A stretch of DNA of 15,706 nucleotides, from positions 1 to 15,706 of the forward strand of contig JBBTWV010000028.1 in NCBI GenBank assembly GCA_038062615.1, read 5' to 3'. Below are positions 1 through 5,428 of the stretch, one piece after another. The translations under genes were made by a program, and so were the position numbers. Position 1 is the stretch's first letter, and every line of letters begins with the position of its first letter. The DNA comes from JBBTWV01 sp038062615 (GTDB taxonomy: Bacteria > Patescibacteriota > Gracilibacteria > UBA1369 > UM-FILTER-53-11). A model generated the notes under the pieces. The model made no database searches. It was not told the origin of the DNA and worked only from the letters and a program-made list of their open reading frames with translations.

Positions 1-351
1 GGAGAAACCTCTTTCCGATTCGTCTACATGGAGCGAGGAAAGGCCAAGATCGAAAAGTATTCCATCAATCTTTCCTTCTTTTTGTAGGACATTTTTGGCG
101 ATCTCTTCCAGATTCTCAAAATTGTCGCGAATATAATGAACATGTGAGTATGATTTGAGTCTTTCTTGAGCCTTTTGGAGGTTGCGGTCATCAACTTCGA
201 TGCCGTAAACGGCTCCGCTATTTCCTAGTTGGGTAATCAAAGATTCCGTGTGCCCTCCGACCCCCAAAGTGCAATCAATGAAGATTTTGCCCGGTTTGGG
301 CTCAAGGAAGCGAATAACCTGATTGGTAAGGACCGGTAAGTGGAGTGGCAT
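1..351 (-). CDS. rsmH: RsmH (MraW) 16S rRNA m4C1402 methyltransferase, N-terminal part, cut by window edge
   Basis: SAM-dependent methyltransferase that N4-methylates C1402 in the decoding centre of 16S rRNA; the gene normally sits at the head of the dcw (division and cell wall) cluster. Translating the minus strand from the ATG at 351-349 gives 117 codons with no stop, open to the window edge. The start reads MPLHLPVLTNQVIRFLEP, matching the family's 'H.PVL..EV...L.P' opening. It is followed by IDCTLGVGGHTE (SAM-binding loop), YGIEVDDRNL (the acidic residue binding the ribose), DNFENL, and GILFDLGLSS...DESERGFS, all signatures of RsmH. Family length is about 300 residues, so roughly 60% lies to the left. 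No Shine-Dalgarno is visible before the ATG. The leader of about 90 bases is described separately. Identification is secure; only the C-terminal part is unseen. Confidence 0.95.
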   Translation of the reverse strand, partial: MPLHLPVLTNQVIRFLEPKPGKIFIDCTLGVGGHTESLITQLGNSGAVYGIEVDDRNLQKAQERLKSYSHVHYIRDNFENLEEIAKNVLQKEGKIDGILFDLGLSSLHVDESERGFS

Positions 352-409
352 TTTTAGTGCTCTAGCCTCATGTACAGAGGGTTTTGAGCTAATCGTGTTC
401 AAAAGTTGT

Positions 410-446
410 GCACAAAACGTGTATAACTTTTTTGATCACGTTGTGC
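410..446 (-). promoter_or_regulatory. Inverted repeat at the predicted rsmH transcript start
   Basis: On the minus strand GCACAACGTG (forward 437-446) is followed 15 bases later by CACGTTTTGTGC (forward 410-421): ten paired bases with a two-base TT bulge. The first arm begins at the predicted transcription start. The second arm overlaps a perfect 10-bp palindrome TTGTGCACAA (406-415). It could be a repressor operator or a 5'-terminal mRNA stem-loop; the sequence alone does not decide between them. Confidence 0.4.
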
Positions 447-450
447 CTGG

Positions 451-479
451 AATGTACTTTCAACAGGTAGCAGTGTCAA
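451..479 (-). promoter_or_regulatory. Predicted sigma-70 type promoter of rsmH
   Basis: On the minus strand a perfect TTGACA -35 box (forward 474-479) is followed after exactly 17 bases by TACATT (forward 451-456; 4 of 6 matches to TATAAT, including the key A at position 2 and T at position 6). Transcription would begin near 444-445, giving rsmH a leader of about 93 bases. It is the best promoter in the 352-707 gap and faces rsmH. Confidence 0.65.
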
Positions 480-666
480 ACCATTTTTTGAGAAAAATAG
501 AGAATAGAGCACAATTTGTGTTCGTTTGAAGTGCGTTTTGTGATTTTTTTGTTTTTCTTAAGCCAAAAACACCGTTTAATGACTTTCTCTTGCGATTTTT
601 TGAATATGTTGGGTAACTTTTGTGATCAACTCAGGGAAAAGATGCAACGATTAGACATGTGTATAA

Positions 667-689
667 GCGAAAACGGCATTTGCCTTCGC
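667..689 (-). terminator. Weak hairpin downstream of the fic gene, possible terminator
   Basis: About 20 bases after the fic stop, the minus strand can fold with outer arms GCGAA/TTCGC and an inner GGCA/TGCC, with a three-base bulge. The following sequence is only moderately T-rich (CTTATACAC), so a role as an intrinsic terminator is uncertain. It would separate fic from the rsmH promoter downstream. Confidence 0.25.
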
Positions 690-707
690 GGGCTCGGAAA
701 GCACATA

Positions 708-1703
708 TCAACTATTTTTTAGGCTTACTTTGACCTCCGCGATCGTCAATCGTTTTTCCTTTTGAAGCCGACGAATTTTATTTACCCGTTCAATCATTGA
801 TGACGCATACAACGCATAACCGCTCTCGGTGTACTGCTCCACTTCCAAAAGCTCCTCCTCGGTCCAAAAACGAATCGTCGCGACACTTTCTCCCGTTGCC
901 CTAGCGAGTTCGCCAATTTTTAGGAGTTTAGTTTTTTTTTGAGATTTACTTGCTGGATCTTCTCTTCCAACCGCTTTGAGATAAATATCCAGTGAGCGCT
1001 CGATGCTACGGTAAATAATACGATAATAATCGTCCATTTCCCCGTGAAGCTGAGCTTGTTCAATCGCATTAATGTACGCTAGCCGATCTTCTTTGCGTAC
1101 GAGCGCGGGAGGATACCCTTTCTGCATGAGTAAAAGATTCATAAGTAGGCGAGCTGTTCTTCCGTTGCCGTCTATAAACGGGTGGATACTGACGAATTTT
1201 AAATGCGCATCCGCCGCAATGGTTGCCGGATGCTCAGCATTACCTCTATGCATCCACCTCATAAACTGCGACATCAAATCAGGAACCTTTAAAGGATTTG
1301 GCATGATGACCGTTGAGCCGGCAATTCTCACAGGCACGTTTCGGTATCTCCCCGCATTCGCATCATCAATTCTACTCAAAATAATTCGGTGAATATCAAG
1401 AATTTCTTTTTCGGTAATATCTGCTCGTTTTTTACGCACCAATTTTTTAATGTATTCCAAAGCATGAGCATGATTCATGGCCTCGAGATGCTCCGTGAGC
1501 GACTTTCCGGCAACCGTAAGTCCTTTTTCCACAACCAGCGCGGTTTCCTGACGCGTCAGGGTGTTACCCTCAATGGCATTGGATGTGTAGGTGAGTTCAA
1601 TCTTAAACCACCCGTCGAGATCGTTGATGAGTTCACGCGGAAAAGGGCGATGCGCTTGAACCTTTTTTTGCTTTTCGGTGATTTTCTTAAGAAGGCCACT
1701 CAT
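708..1703 (-). CDS. Fic-domain protein (putative AMPylase) with C-terminal MerR-like DNA-binding domain
   Basis: Fic enzymes usually transfer AMP from ATP to hydroxyl side chains of target proteins. Numbering from the longer ATG at 1733, the active-site motif is HPFIDGNGRTAR at residues 184-195 (catalytic His184). An inhibitory motif of the [S/T]xxxE[G/N] type, S-N-A-I-E-G, lies at 51-56, N-terminal to the Fic core. This suggests an autoinhibited class II enzyme in which Glu55 competes with the ATP gamma-phosphate. Residues about 270-341 read like a MerR helix-turn-helix: KIGELARATGESVATIRFW, then ELLEVEQYTESGYALY, then LTIAEVKVSL. MerR domains are normally N-terminal, so this is an unusual fusion; many Fic proteins instead carry a C-terminal winged helix. 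I prefer the second ATG (1703, MSGLLKK) because the first lies inside the operator/promoter and the -10 box ends six bases before the second. The longer form would end at 1733. Confidence 0.88.
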   Translation of the reverse strand: MSGLLKKITEKQKKVQAHRPFPRELINDLDGWFKIELTYTSNAIEGNTLTRQETALVVEKGLTVAGKSLTEHLEAMNHAHALEYIKKLVRKKRADITEKEILDIHRIILSRIDDANAGRYRNVPVRIAGSTVIMPNPLKVPDLMSQFMRWMHRGNAEHPATIAADAHLKFVSIHPFIDGNGRTARLLMNLLLMQKGYPPALVRKEDRLAYINAIEQAQLHGEMDDYYRIIYRSIERSLDIYLKAVGREDPASKSQKKTKLLKIGELARATGESVATIRFWTEEELLEVEQYTESGYALYASSMIERVNKIRRLQKEKRLTIAEVKVSLKNS

Positions 1704-1738
1704 GTGTAGAGTATAAGGTAATACTTTACACATTGCAA
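1703..1738 (-). promoter_or_regulatory. fic promoter with 12-6-12 operator-like dyad; leaderless start predicted
   Basis: On the minus strand TTGCAA (forward 1733-1738) and TATACT (forward 1710-1715) are spaced by 17 bases, and the ATG at 1703-1701 follows the -10 box after six bases, so the mRNA would begin at or next to the start codon. A dyad lies on top: TGTGTAAAGTAT (1721-1732), six bases, then ATACTCTACACA (1703-1714), with 11 of 12 positions paired. It fills the -35/-10 spacer and covers the -10, the position used by MerR-family regulators. Autoregulation by the gene's own MerR-like domain is an inference. Confidence 0.65.
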
Positions 1739-1750
1739 GTTAATTGGCTT

Positions 1751-2323
1751 TTAAAGAATAATCTCTCCCTGCCGGATTATCCTCATCTTTTTCCCTGAGA
1801 GATCCACAATTGTTGAGGGAGGGTTCCTGGGGAGGCGGCCGCTATCAATCATAAAATCTGGCTTGAGTTGCTCTTTCTTGAACTGGGCTTTAATCGCAGA
1901 GACCGAATAAGGCGAGGGCTTGGTAGAAATATTTGCGCTGGTAGTGGTAAGTGGTGAGCCAAACTTTCTCACCAGCTCCAGCGAAAGTGCATGCTTGGGT
2001 ACTCGAATTCCCACGGTTTTGTGCCCGGGATTTAAAAATTTTGGTAGCGATTTTTTGCGCTCTAACACAATGGTAAGCGGGCCGGGCCAGTGTTTTTTGG
2101 CCAGATCTAAAGCTTTTTTAGAGAAGATGCCAAATTTTTTGGCCATCTTCAAATCCCCTACCAAAATAGAAACCGGCTTACTGCACGGCATCTGCTTAAG
2201 CTGGTAAAGCCGCTCAAGCGCCTCTTCATTAAAAATATCGCAGGCAAAGCCGTAACAAGTTTCTGTGGCGTGGGCAATAACCTGGCCGCTTTGTAGCGCC
2301 GAAAGCGCTTTGGAAAGACTCAT
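1751..2323 (-). CDS. tsaC: Sua5/YrdC/TsaC-family L-threonylcarbamoyladenylate synthase
   Basis: Makes threonylcarbamoyl-AMP from threonine, bicarbonate and ATP, the first step of t6A37 modification in ANN-decoding tRNAs; it acts in the cytoplasm with TsaD/B/E. The 190-residue product has the length of the short TsaC/YrdC form, without the extra Sua5 domain. Visible signatures are IAHATETCYGFACD near residue 20, KQMPCSKPVSILV (substrate-binding KxR/K region, with Lys instead of Arg at some positions), WPGPLTIVL, TVGIRVP, SPLTTTSANIS, PSTIVDL and the terminal RQGEI. The start ATG at 2323 is preceded by an extended -10 box at the spacing for a leaderless transcript, and there is no Shine-Dalgarno. 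It diverges from gapA. The fic gene follows in the same direction after 47 bases (17 to the longer fic ATG) but has its own promoter. Confidence 0.9.
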   Translation of the reverse strand: MSLSKALSALQSGQVIAHATETCYGFACDIFNEEALERLYQLKQMPCSKPVSILVGDLKMAKKFGIFSKKALDLAKKHWPGPLTIVLERKKSLPKFLNPGHKTVGIRVPKHALSLELVRKFGSPLTTTSANISTKPSPYSVSAIKAQFKKEQLKPDFMIDSGRLPRNPPSTIVDLSGKKMRIIRQGEIIL

Positions 2324-2329
2324 AACAAA

Positions 2330-2338
2330 AGAATACCA
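2330..2338 (-). promoter_or_regulatory. Extended -10 promoter of the tsaC gene
   Basis: The minus strand reads TGG-TATTCT (forward 2330-2338), an extended -10 element (TGn plus a 5/6 match to TATAAT). It is followed by TTTGTT and then the ATG. The -35 position 17 bases upstream is poor (AGCAAC), as is usual for extended -10 promoters. Six bases from the -10 to the ATG predict a leaderless mRNA. Confidence 0.5.
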
Positions 2339-2353
2339 GAAATAAAGTCACCG

Positions 2354-2382
2354 TTGCTTCCGCCGCGATTCTCCGCTAATTT
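2354..2382 (+). promoter_or_regulatory. gapA promoter, leaderless GTG start predicted
   Basis: TTGCTT (2354-2359), 17 bases, then TAATTT (2377-2382). The GTG start of gapA is at 2390, seven bases after the -10 box, so transcription would begin at or one base before it. The element lies back to back with the tsaC promoter in a 66-base divergent gap. Confidence 0.5.
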
Positions 2383-2389
2383 ATGACCC

Positions 2390-3394
2390 GTGAAACCTCG
2401 CATCGCCATTAACGGCTTTGGAAGAATCGGTCGGATGATGTTCCGCGCCAATCTGGAGCGCAATTTGGTGGATATTGTGGCCGTGAACGATCTCTCGCCG
2501 GCTGAGGTTCACGCCCATTTGCTCAAATATGATTCTACGTACGGAATGATTCCGAATGATATTAAAGCGGTGGGAAGCGATTTAGTGATAGATGGAAAAA
2601 AGGTGACGGTATACAACAAAAGAGATCCGTCGGAGTTACCGTGGAAAGACATAGGCATAGACATCGTGATTGAGTCCACCGGCGTTTTTACAGAACGTGA
2701 AGGGGCCAGCAAACATTTGGCGGCTGGCGCCAAACGCGTCATTATTTCGGCTCCCGCAAAAGATCCCGATGTAACGTTTGTGATGGGCGTGAATGATTCG
2801 ATGTTTGACCCCAAAAAACACTTCATTATTTCCAATGCGTCGTGCACCACCAACTGCCTGGCGCCGCTGGCAAAAGTGTTGGATGAAGCTTATGGCATTG
2901 AGCGCGGATTCATGACAACCGTGCATTCTTATACCAATGATCAAAAGATTTTGGATCTTCCTCATAAAGATTTACGGCGTGCGCGTGCGGCAGGTCTCTC
3001 TCTTATTCCTACAAGCACAGGTGCCGCAAAAGCTATTGGTGAAGTTCTCCCTCAGCTTGCTGGAAAATTAAATGGCATTTCTGTTCGCGCACCAACTCCA
3101 ACCGTTTCACTGGTAGATTTTTGCTGTGATGTCAAAAAATCGCCAAAGGACGCCGCAGAAATAAACGACTTGTTTAGAAAAGCCGCTATGAGCCAAGCGC
3201 TCAAAGGCATTTTGGCGGTAGAAGATAAACCTCTTGTTTCAATTGATTTCAAACACAATCCGCACTCCAGCATTGTGGACAGCCAGCTCACTATGGTCAT
3301 TGGTAACATGATTAAAGTTTTTTCTTGGTACGATAACGAGTGGGGATATTCGATGAGAACCATAGAATTGGCGGCAAAAGTGGGAGCAGCGTAG
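2390..3394 (+). CDS. gapA: Glyceraldehyde-3-phosphate dehydrogenase, NAD-type (glycolytic)
   Basis: Oxidises and phosphorylates glyceraldehyde-3-phosphate to 1,3-bisphosphoglycerate in glycolysis, as a cytoplasmic homotetramer. At 334 residues it has the usual length. INGFGRIGRM (7-16) is the dinucleotide-binding loop. VNDL (32-35) supplies the acidic residue that binds NAD ribose. SNASCTTNCLAPL carries catalytic Cys152, and TTVHSYT carries His179. DLPHKDLRRARAA has the Leu-Pro pair typical of NAD-dependent GapA rather than NADP-dependent GapB, and WYDNEWGYS ends the catalytic domain. The start is a GTG; the nearby ATG at 2383 is out of frame and soon meets a stop. No Shine-Dalgarno precedes the GTG, while a -10 box ends seven bases upstream. 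The hrcA promoter starts five bases after the TAG, so gapA and hrcA are probably separate transcription units. Confidence 0.97.
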   Translation: MKPRIAINGFGRIGRMMFRANLERNLVDIVAVNDLSPAEVHAHLLKYDSTYGMIPNDIKAVGSDLVIDGKKVTVYNKRDPSELPWKDIGIDIVIESTGVFTEREGASKHLAAGAKRVIISAPAKDPDVTFVMGVNDSMFDPKKHFIISNASCTTNCLAPLAKVLDEAYGIERGFMTTVHSYTNDQKILDLPHKDLRRARAAGLSLIPTSTGAAKAIGEVLPQLAGKLNGISVRAPTPTVSLVDFCCDVKKSPKDAAEINDLFRKAAMSQALKGILAVEDKPLVSIDFKHNPHSSIVDSQLTMVIGNMIKVFSWYDNEWGYSMRTIELAAKVGAA

Positions 3395-3398
3395 TGGC

Positions 3399-3440
3399 TT
3401 GCAGTAAAGCTCTTTAGCACTATATAATCGCGAGTGCTTA
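3399..3440 (+). promoter_or_regulatory. CIRCE operator and promoter of hrcA-grpE
   Basis: TTAGCACTA (3414-3422), nine bases TATAATCGC (3423-3431), then GAGTGCTTA (3432-3440). This matches the CIRCE consensus TTAGCACTC-N9-GAGTGCTAA with two departures, at the ninth base of the left arm and the eighth of the right arm. The N9 loop holds a perfect TATAAT (3423-3428), with TTGCAG (3399-3404) 18 bases upstream as the -35. HrcA bound here would block RNA polymerase directly. The predicted leader to the hrcA ATG is about 18 bases and has no Shine-Dalgarno. Confidence 0.9.
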
Positions 3441-3452
3441 TTAGAAATTTCT

Positions 3453-4163
3453 ATGGATCGCAGAAACGCCATTCTTCAGGCTATCATAAAAGAATTTATT
3501 GAGACCGCCGAGCCCGTGGGCTCGCAGGCGATTGTCTTGGGTTATCATTTTTCCGTTTCGCCGGCCACGATTCGCAATGACATGTCCACCCTGGAAGACG
3601 AGGGCTATATTTTTCAGCCGCACACATCTGCGGGCCGCATTCCCACCGATACCGGCTATCGCTTATATGTAAACGAGCTCGCCGATTATGCCACCGCCGA
3701 GAAGCAGGCTATGAAAGCTTTGCAAAAAGTAGTGAGCGACTATGAGTTGCAAAAAGCGCGAGAAAAAATATATGACGGGGTGCGAATTTTGGCTCAAACA
3801 ACAGGAAATGTAAGTTTTGCTACGATGCCGGATAATCAACGAACTTTTTATTTGGGTGTCTCCAATGTTCTTAAACAGCCGGAATTTTCTCACGATACAA
3901 TGCGTGCTTCACAAGTTATGGAAGTTTTAGAAAACACCGATCACTTTGTGAACACCCTGCGCCAACTGGATATCGGTCAGGACATTAAAATATTAATTGG
4001 CCATGAAAATATTCTGCCTCAGATTCAGTCATGCGCTATGATTGTGGGGAAGTATAAAGTGGGAGGATATGAGGGTTTTATGGGACTCCTTGGGCCAACC
4101 CGCATGCGGTATCCGTTTAATCATGTTATCGTTAAAAAAGTGCGGGACATGATGCAAGCTTAA
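3453..4163 (+). CDS. hrcA: HrcA heat-shock repressor, short form
   Basis: Represses heat-shock genes by binding CIRCE, with GroEL-type chaperones normally controlling its activity. The N-terminal winged helix is clear: RRNAILQAIIKEFIETAEPVGS, then SPATIRNDMSTLEDEGYI (36-53) and HTSAGRIPTDTGYRLYV (57-73). The C-terminal part is also typical: FYLGVSNVLKQPEF (132-145), ILIGHEN (180-186), and GLLGPTRMRYP (211-221). The whole protein is only 236 residues, against about 340 for common HrcA. The missing part is between SFATMP (121-126) and FYLGVSN (132), where the family carries part of the GAF-like core and the inserted dimerisation domain. The frame is intact and both ends are conserved, so this is an internally shortened HrcA rather than a pseudogene. 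It is autoregulated by the CIRCE just upstream and is followed by grpE. Confidence 0.93.
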   Translation: MDRRNAILQAIIKEFIETAEPVGSQAIVLGYHFSVSPATIRNDMSTLEDEGYIFQPHTSAGRIPTDTGYRLYVNELADYATAEKQAMKALQKVVSDYELQKAREKIYDGVRILAQTTGNVSFATMPDNQRTFYLGVSNVLKQPEFSHDTMRASQVMEVLENTDHFVNTLRQLDIGQDIKILIGHENILPQIQSCAMIVGKYKVGGYEGFMGLLGPTRMRYPFNHVIVKKVRDMMQA

Positions 4164-4170
4164 ATTTATG

Positions 4171-4242
4171 AGCGCCGCACGGCGGCGTTGCGAGGCCCGT
4201 AGCGAGGATCTGGCTTTGCCAGTCCGAGCAGGGCCGAGCGTA
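4171..4242 (+). repeat. G+C-rich REP-like spacer with hairpins between hrcA and grpE
   Basis: This 72-base stretch is strikingly more G+C-rich than its surroundings. It has stems CGCCG/CGGCG (4173-4177 with 4183-4187) and CTGGC-TTT-GCCAG (4210-4222), plus spaced repeats of the type GCGAG/CCGAGC. It resembles small palindromic intergenic elements. The segment GCGTTGCGAG...AGGA partly resembles the reverse strand of a G+C-rich stretch in the CAP gene (7711-7760). No T-run follows, so it is not an obvious terminator. Repeat status rests on appearance only. Confidence 0.35.
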
Positions 4243-4247
4243 AACAT

Positions 4248-4826
4248 ATGACCGACGAGAATAAAAATTCTGGGCAAACTCAAACTGCTGCTGGGGCTCA
4301 AGACGAAGCCGAAAAACTGCAAGCAGATTTAGCCGCGGCCAATCAAAAAATTCAAGACCTCACGGAAACTGCCAAACGTGCACTGGCCGATTTGCAAAAC
4401 TACCGCAAGCGCGTGGAAAAAGAGCGCAGTGATTTTGCCGCATTTGCCAATGTCACCATTTTGTTAGAGCTGCTCCCGATTTTGGATAATTTTACGCGAG
4501 CATTTTCACAAGTTCCGCAAGAAATTCAAAAAACGGAGTGGTTTAAAGGCGTTCTGCAAATTGAACAGCAACTTGTTGCCCTGGTGAAACGTAAAGGAAT
4601 TACAGAAATGCCTTCCACCGTTGGTAAAAAACTCGACATCAAAATTCATGAACCGATTATGACCGGACCGGGCGAGAAAGACACCATTGTCGAAGAATTT
4701 GAAAAAGGCTATTTGATTGGCGAAAAAATCCTCCGTCCTGCAAAAGTTAAGGTTGGTGATGGAACCGCGCCTCCTAGTTTGAGCGAAGAGGAACCAAGTG
4801 CACTGCATAATCCTGGACTGGAATGA
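4248..4826 (+). CDS. grpE: GrpE, nucleotide exchange factor of DnaK
   Basis: Dimeric co-chaperone that releases ADP from DnaK. The 192-residue product has the expected architecture. A charged, poorly conserved N-terminus of about 20 residues is followed by a long helix (EAEKLQADLAAANQKIQDL). The family core has LADLQNYRKRVEKER (46-60), LLELLPILDNFTRAF (72-86) and the C-terminal beta-domain motif EKGYLIGEKILRPAKVKVG near 153-171. The C-terminal tail is acidic. It lies 84 bases after hrcA and probably shares its CIRCE-controlled promoter; dnaK is about 7.5 kb downstream with its own CIRCE, and no dnaJ is present here. No Shine-Dalgarno precedes the ATG. A 27-codon reading frame from 4168 ends in an ATGA overlap with this start, probably by chance. 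Confidence 0.96.
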   Translation: MTDENKNSGQTQTAAGAQDEAEKLQADLAAANQKIQDLTETAKRALADLQNYRKRVEKERSDFAAFANVTILLELLPILDNFTRAFSQVPQEIQKTEWFKGVLQIEQQLVALVKRKGITEMPSTVGKKLDIKIHEPIMTGPGEKDTIVEEFEKGYLIGEKILRPAKVKVGDGTAPPSLSEEEPSALHNPGLE

Positions 4827-4844
4827 AGTTTTGTGTCGGATGCG

Positions 4845-4858
4845 TGTTCACGTGAACA
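4845..4858. promoter_or_regulatory. 14-bp perfect palindrome upstream of the GNAT gene
   Basis: TGTTCACGTGAACA is a perfect 14-base palindrome in the 68-base gap between grpE and the acetyltransferase. It has no loop, so it suits a dimeric DNA-binding protein better than an RNA hairpin. No consensus promoter is obvious; a tentative -10 (CATAAA, 4880-4885) lies downstream. The binding protein, if any, is unknown. Confidence 0.35.
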
Positions 4859-4894
4859 GTTTCTTATCTCCAAGTTTCGCATAAACACAATATT

Positions 4895-5428
4895 ATGCCT
4901 CCTTCCGGCAAAAAAGTGATTCTTGTTCCGCTCACTTTAAAGCATATTCCAAAATGTTTTGAATGGATTCATAGTCCTCAAACAACAAAATTTTTACAAG
5001 GTCCGTTTCCAAAAACCTACCGCGGTGAAGTGGCTTGGTTCCGCAAAATGAAGTCCCAAAAAAGCGAATTATTTTTCGCCATTCTTGATAAAACAACTCT
5101 GCAATACATCGGCAATATCGGTATTCACCATATTTCTCACGAGCACAAAAAAGCGGATATAGGAATTATGATTGGAGAAAAGACGCATTTGAATCGCGGT
5201 TACGGAACAGATGCCATGCAAACGGCATTGAAGTATTGTTTTCAGACGCTCAAGCTTAATAAAGTTTCACTTATTGTTGACCCACGCAATAAACGAGCGC
5301 GGCATTGCTATGAGAATTGCGGTTTTAAAAAAGTCGGTTATTTGAAGGATGACGCCATAATAAACGGGAAATTTGTAGATTCGGTGATGATGACAGTTTT
5401 TGGCGAAAAGCGTATAATGAAAGGATGA
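4895..5428 (+). CDS. GNAT-family N-acetyltransferase (RimJ/RimL-like)
   Basis: Predicted to transfer an acetyl group from acetyl-CoA to an amino group; the substrate cannot be read from the sequence. The 177-residue product has the RimJ/RimL-like order: VILVPLTLKHIPKCFEWIHSP at the N-terminus, FFAILD...YIGNIGIHHI (beta strands before the CoA site), then ADIGIMIGEKTHLNRGYGTDA with the pyrophosphate-binding loop N-R-G-Y-G-T at 100-105. DPRNKRARHCYENCGFKKVGYL (129-150) is the conserved region after the CoA site. This subgroup includes modifiers of ribosomal protein N-termini, antibiotics and nucleotide-sugars. No Shine-Dalgarno is seen. Its last codons contain a strong promoter for the next genes, and its TGA overlaps the next ATG as ATGA. 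Confidence 0.85.
   Translation: MPPSGKKVILVPLTLKHIPKCFEWIHSPQTTKFLQGPFPKTYRGEVAWFRKMKSQKSELFFAILDKTTLQYIGNIGIHHISHEHKKADIGIMIGEKTHLNRGYGTDAMQTALKYCFQTLKLNKVSLIVDPRNKRARHCYENCGFKKVGYLKDDAIINGKFVDSVMMTVFGEKRIMKG
5390..5418 (+). promoter_or_regulatory. Internal promoter in the 3' end of the GNAT gene
   Basis: ATGACA (5390-5395, five of six matches to TTGACA), exactly 17 bases, then a perfect TATAAT (5413-5418). Six bases later comes the ATG of the 41-codon ORF (5425), which predicts a leaderless mRNA. It would allow the ORF, the metallopeptidase and the CAP gene to be transcribed separately from the acetyltransferase. Confidence 0.65.

Larger units (their letters stand above)
352..707. other. 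Non-coding region between fic and rsmH (rsmH leader and promoter region)
   Basis: This 356-base, A+T-rich stretch separates the stop of the fic gene from the start of rsmH on the minus strand. I find no convincing gene. Two plus-strand open frames of 68 codons are rich in Phe/Cys, have no family resemblance and run antisense to the rsmH leader. There is no mraZ-like coding sequence, although mraZ often precedes rsmH. The region holds a good minus-strand promoter (451-479), an inverted repeat at the predicted transcript start (410-446), and several TTGTG/CACAA motifs (406-415, 441-446, 510-520). A weak hairpin after the fic stop lies at 667-689. Confidence 0.7.

Noticed and set aside
323..722. 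Two plus-strand 68-codon frames in the rsmH leader
   Set aside because: Overlapping, Phe/Cys-rich, without family resemblance, antisense to the rsmH promoter and leader. They look like chance frames in A+T-rich DNA.
1072..1709. Plus-strand frames of 106 codons opposite the fic gene
   Set aside because: The minus-strand Fic protein has clear family motifs; the opposite frames are shadows.
4168..4251. 27-codon Arg-rich frame between hrcA and grpE ending in ATGA with the grpE start
   Set aside because: Composition reflects the G+C-rich hairpin element; no family and no promoter. Kept only as a note within the spacer finding.
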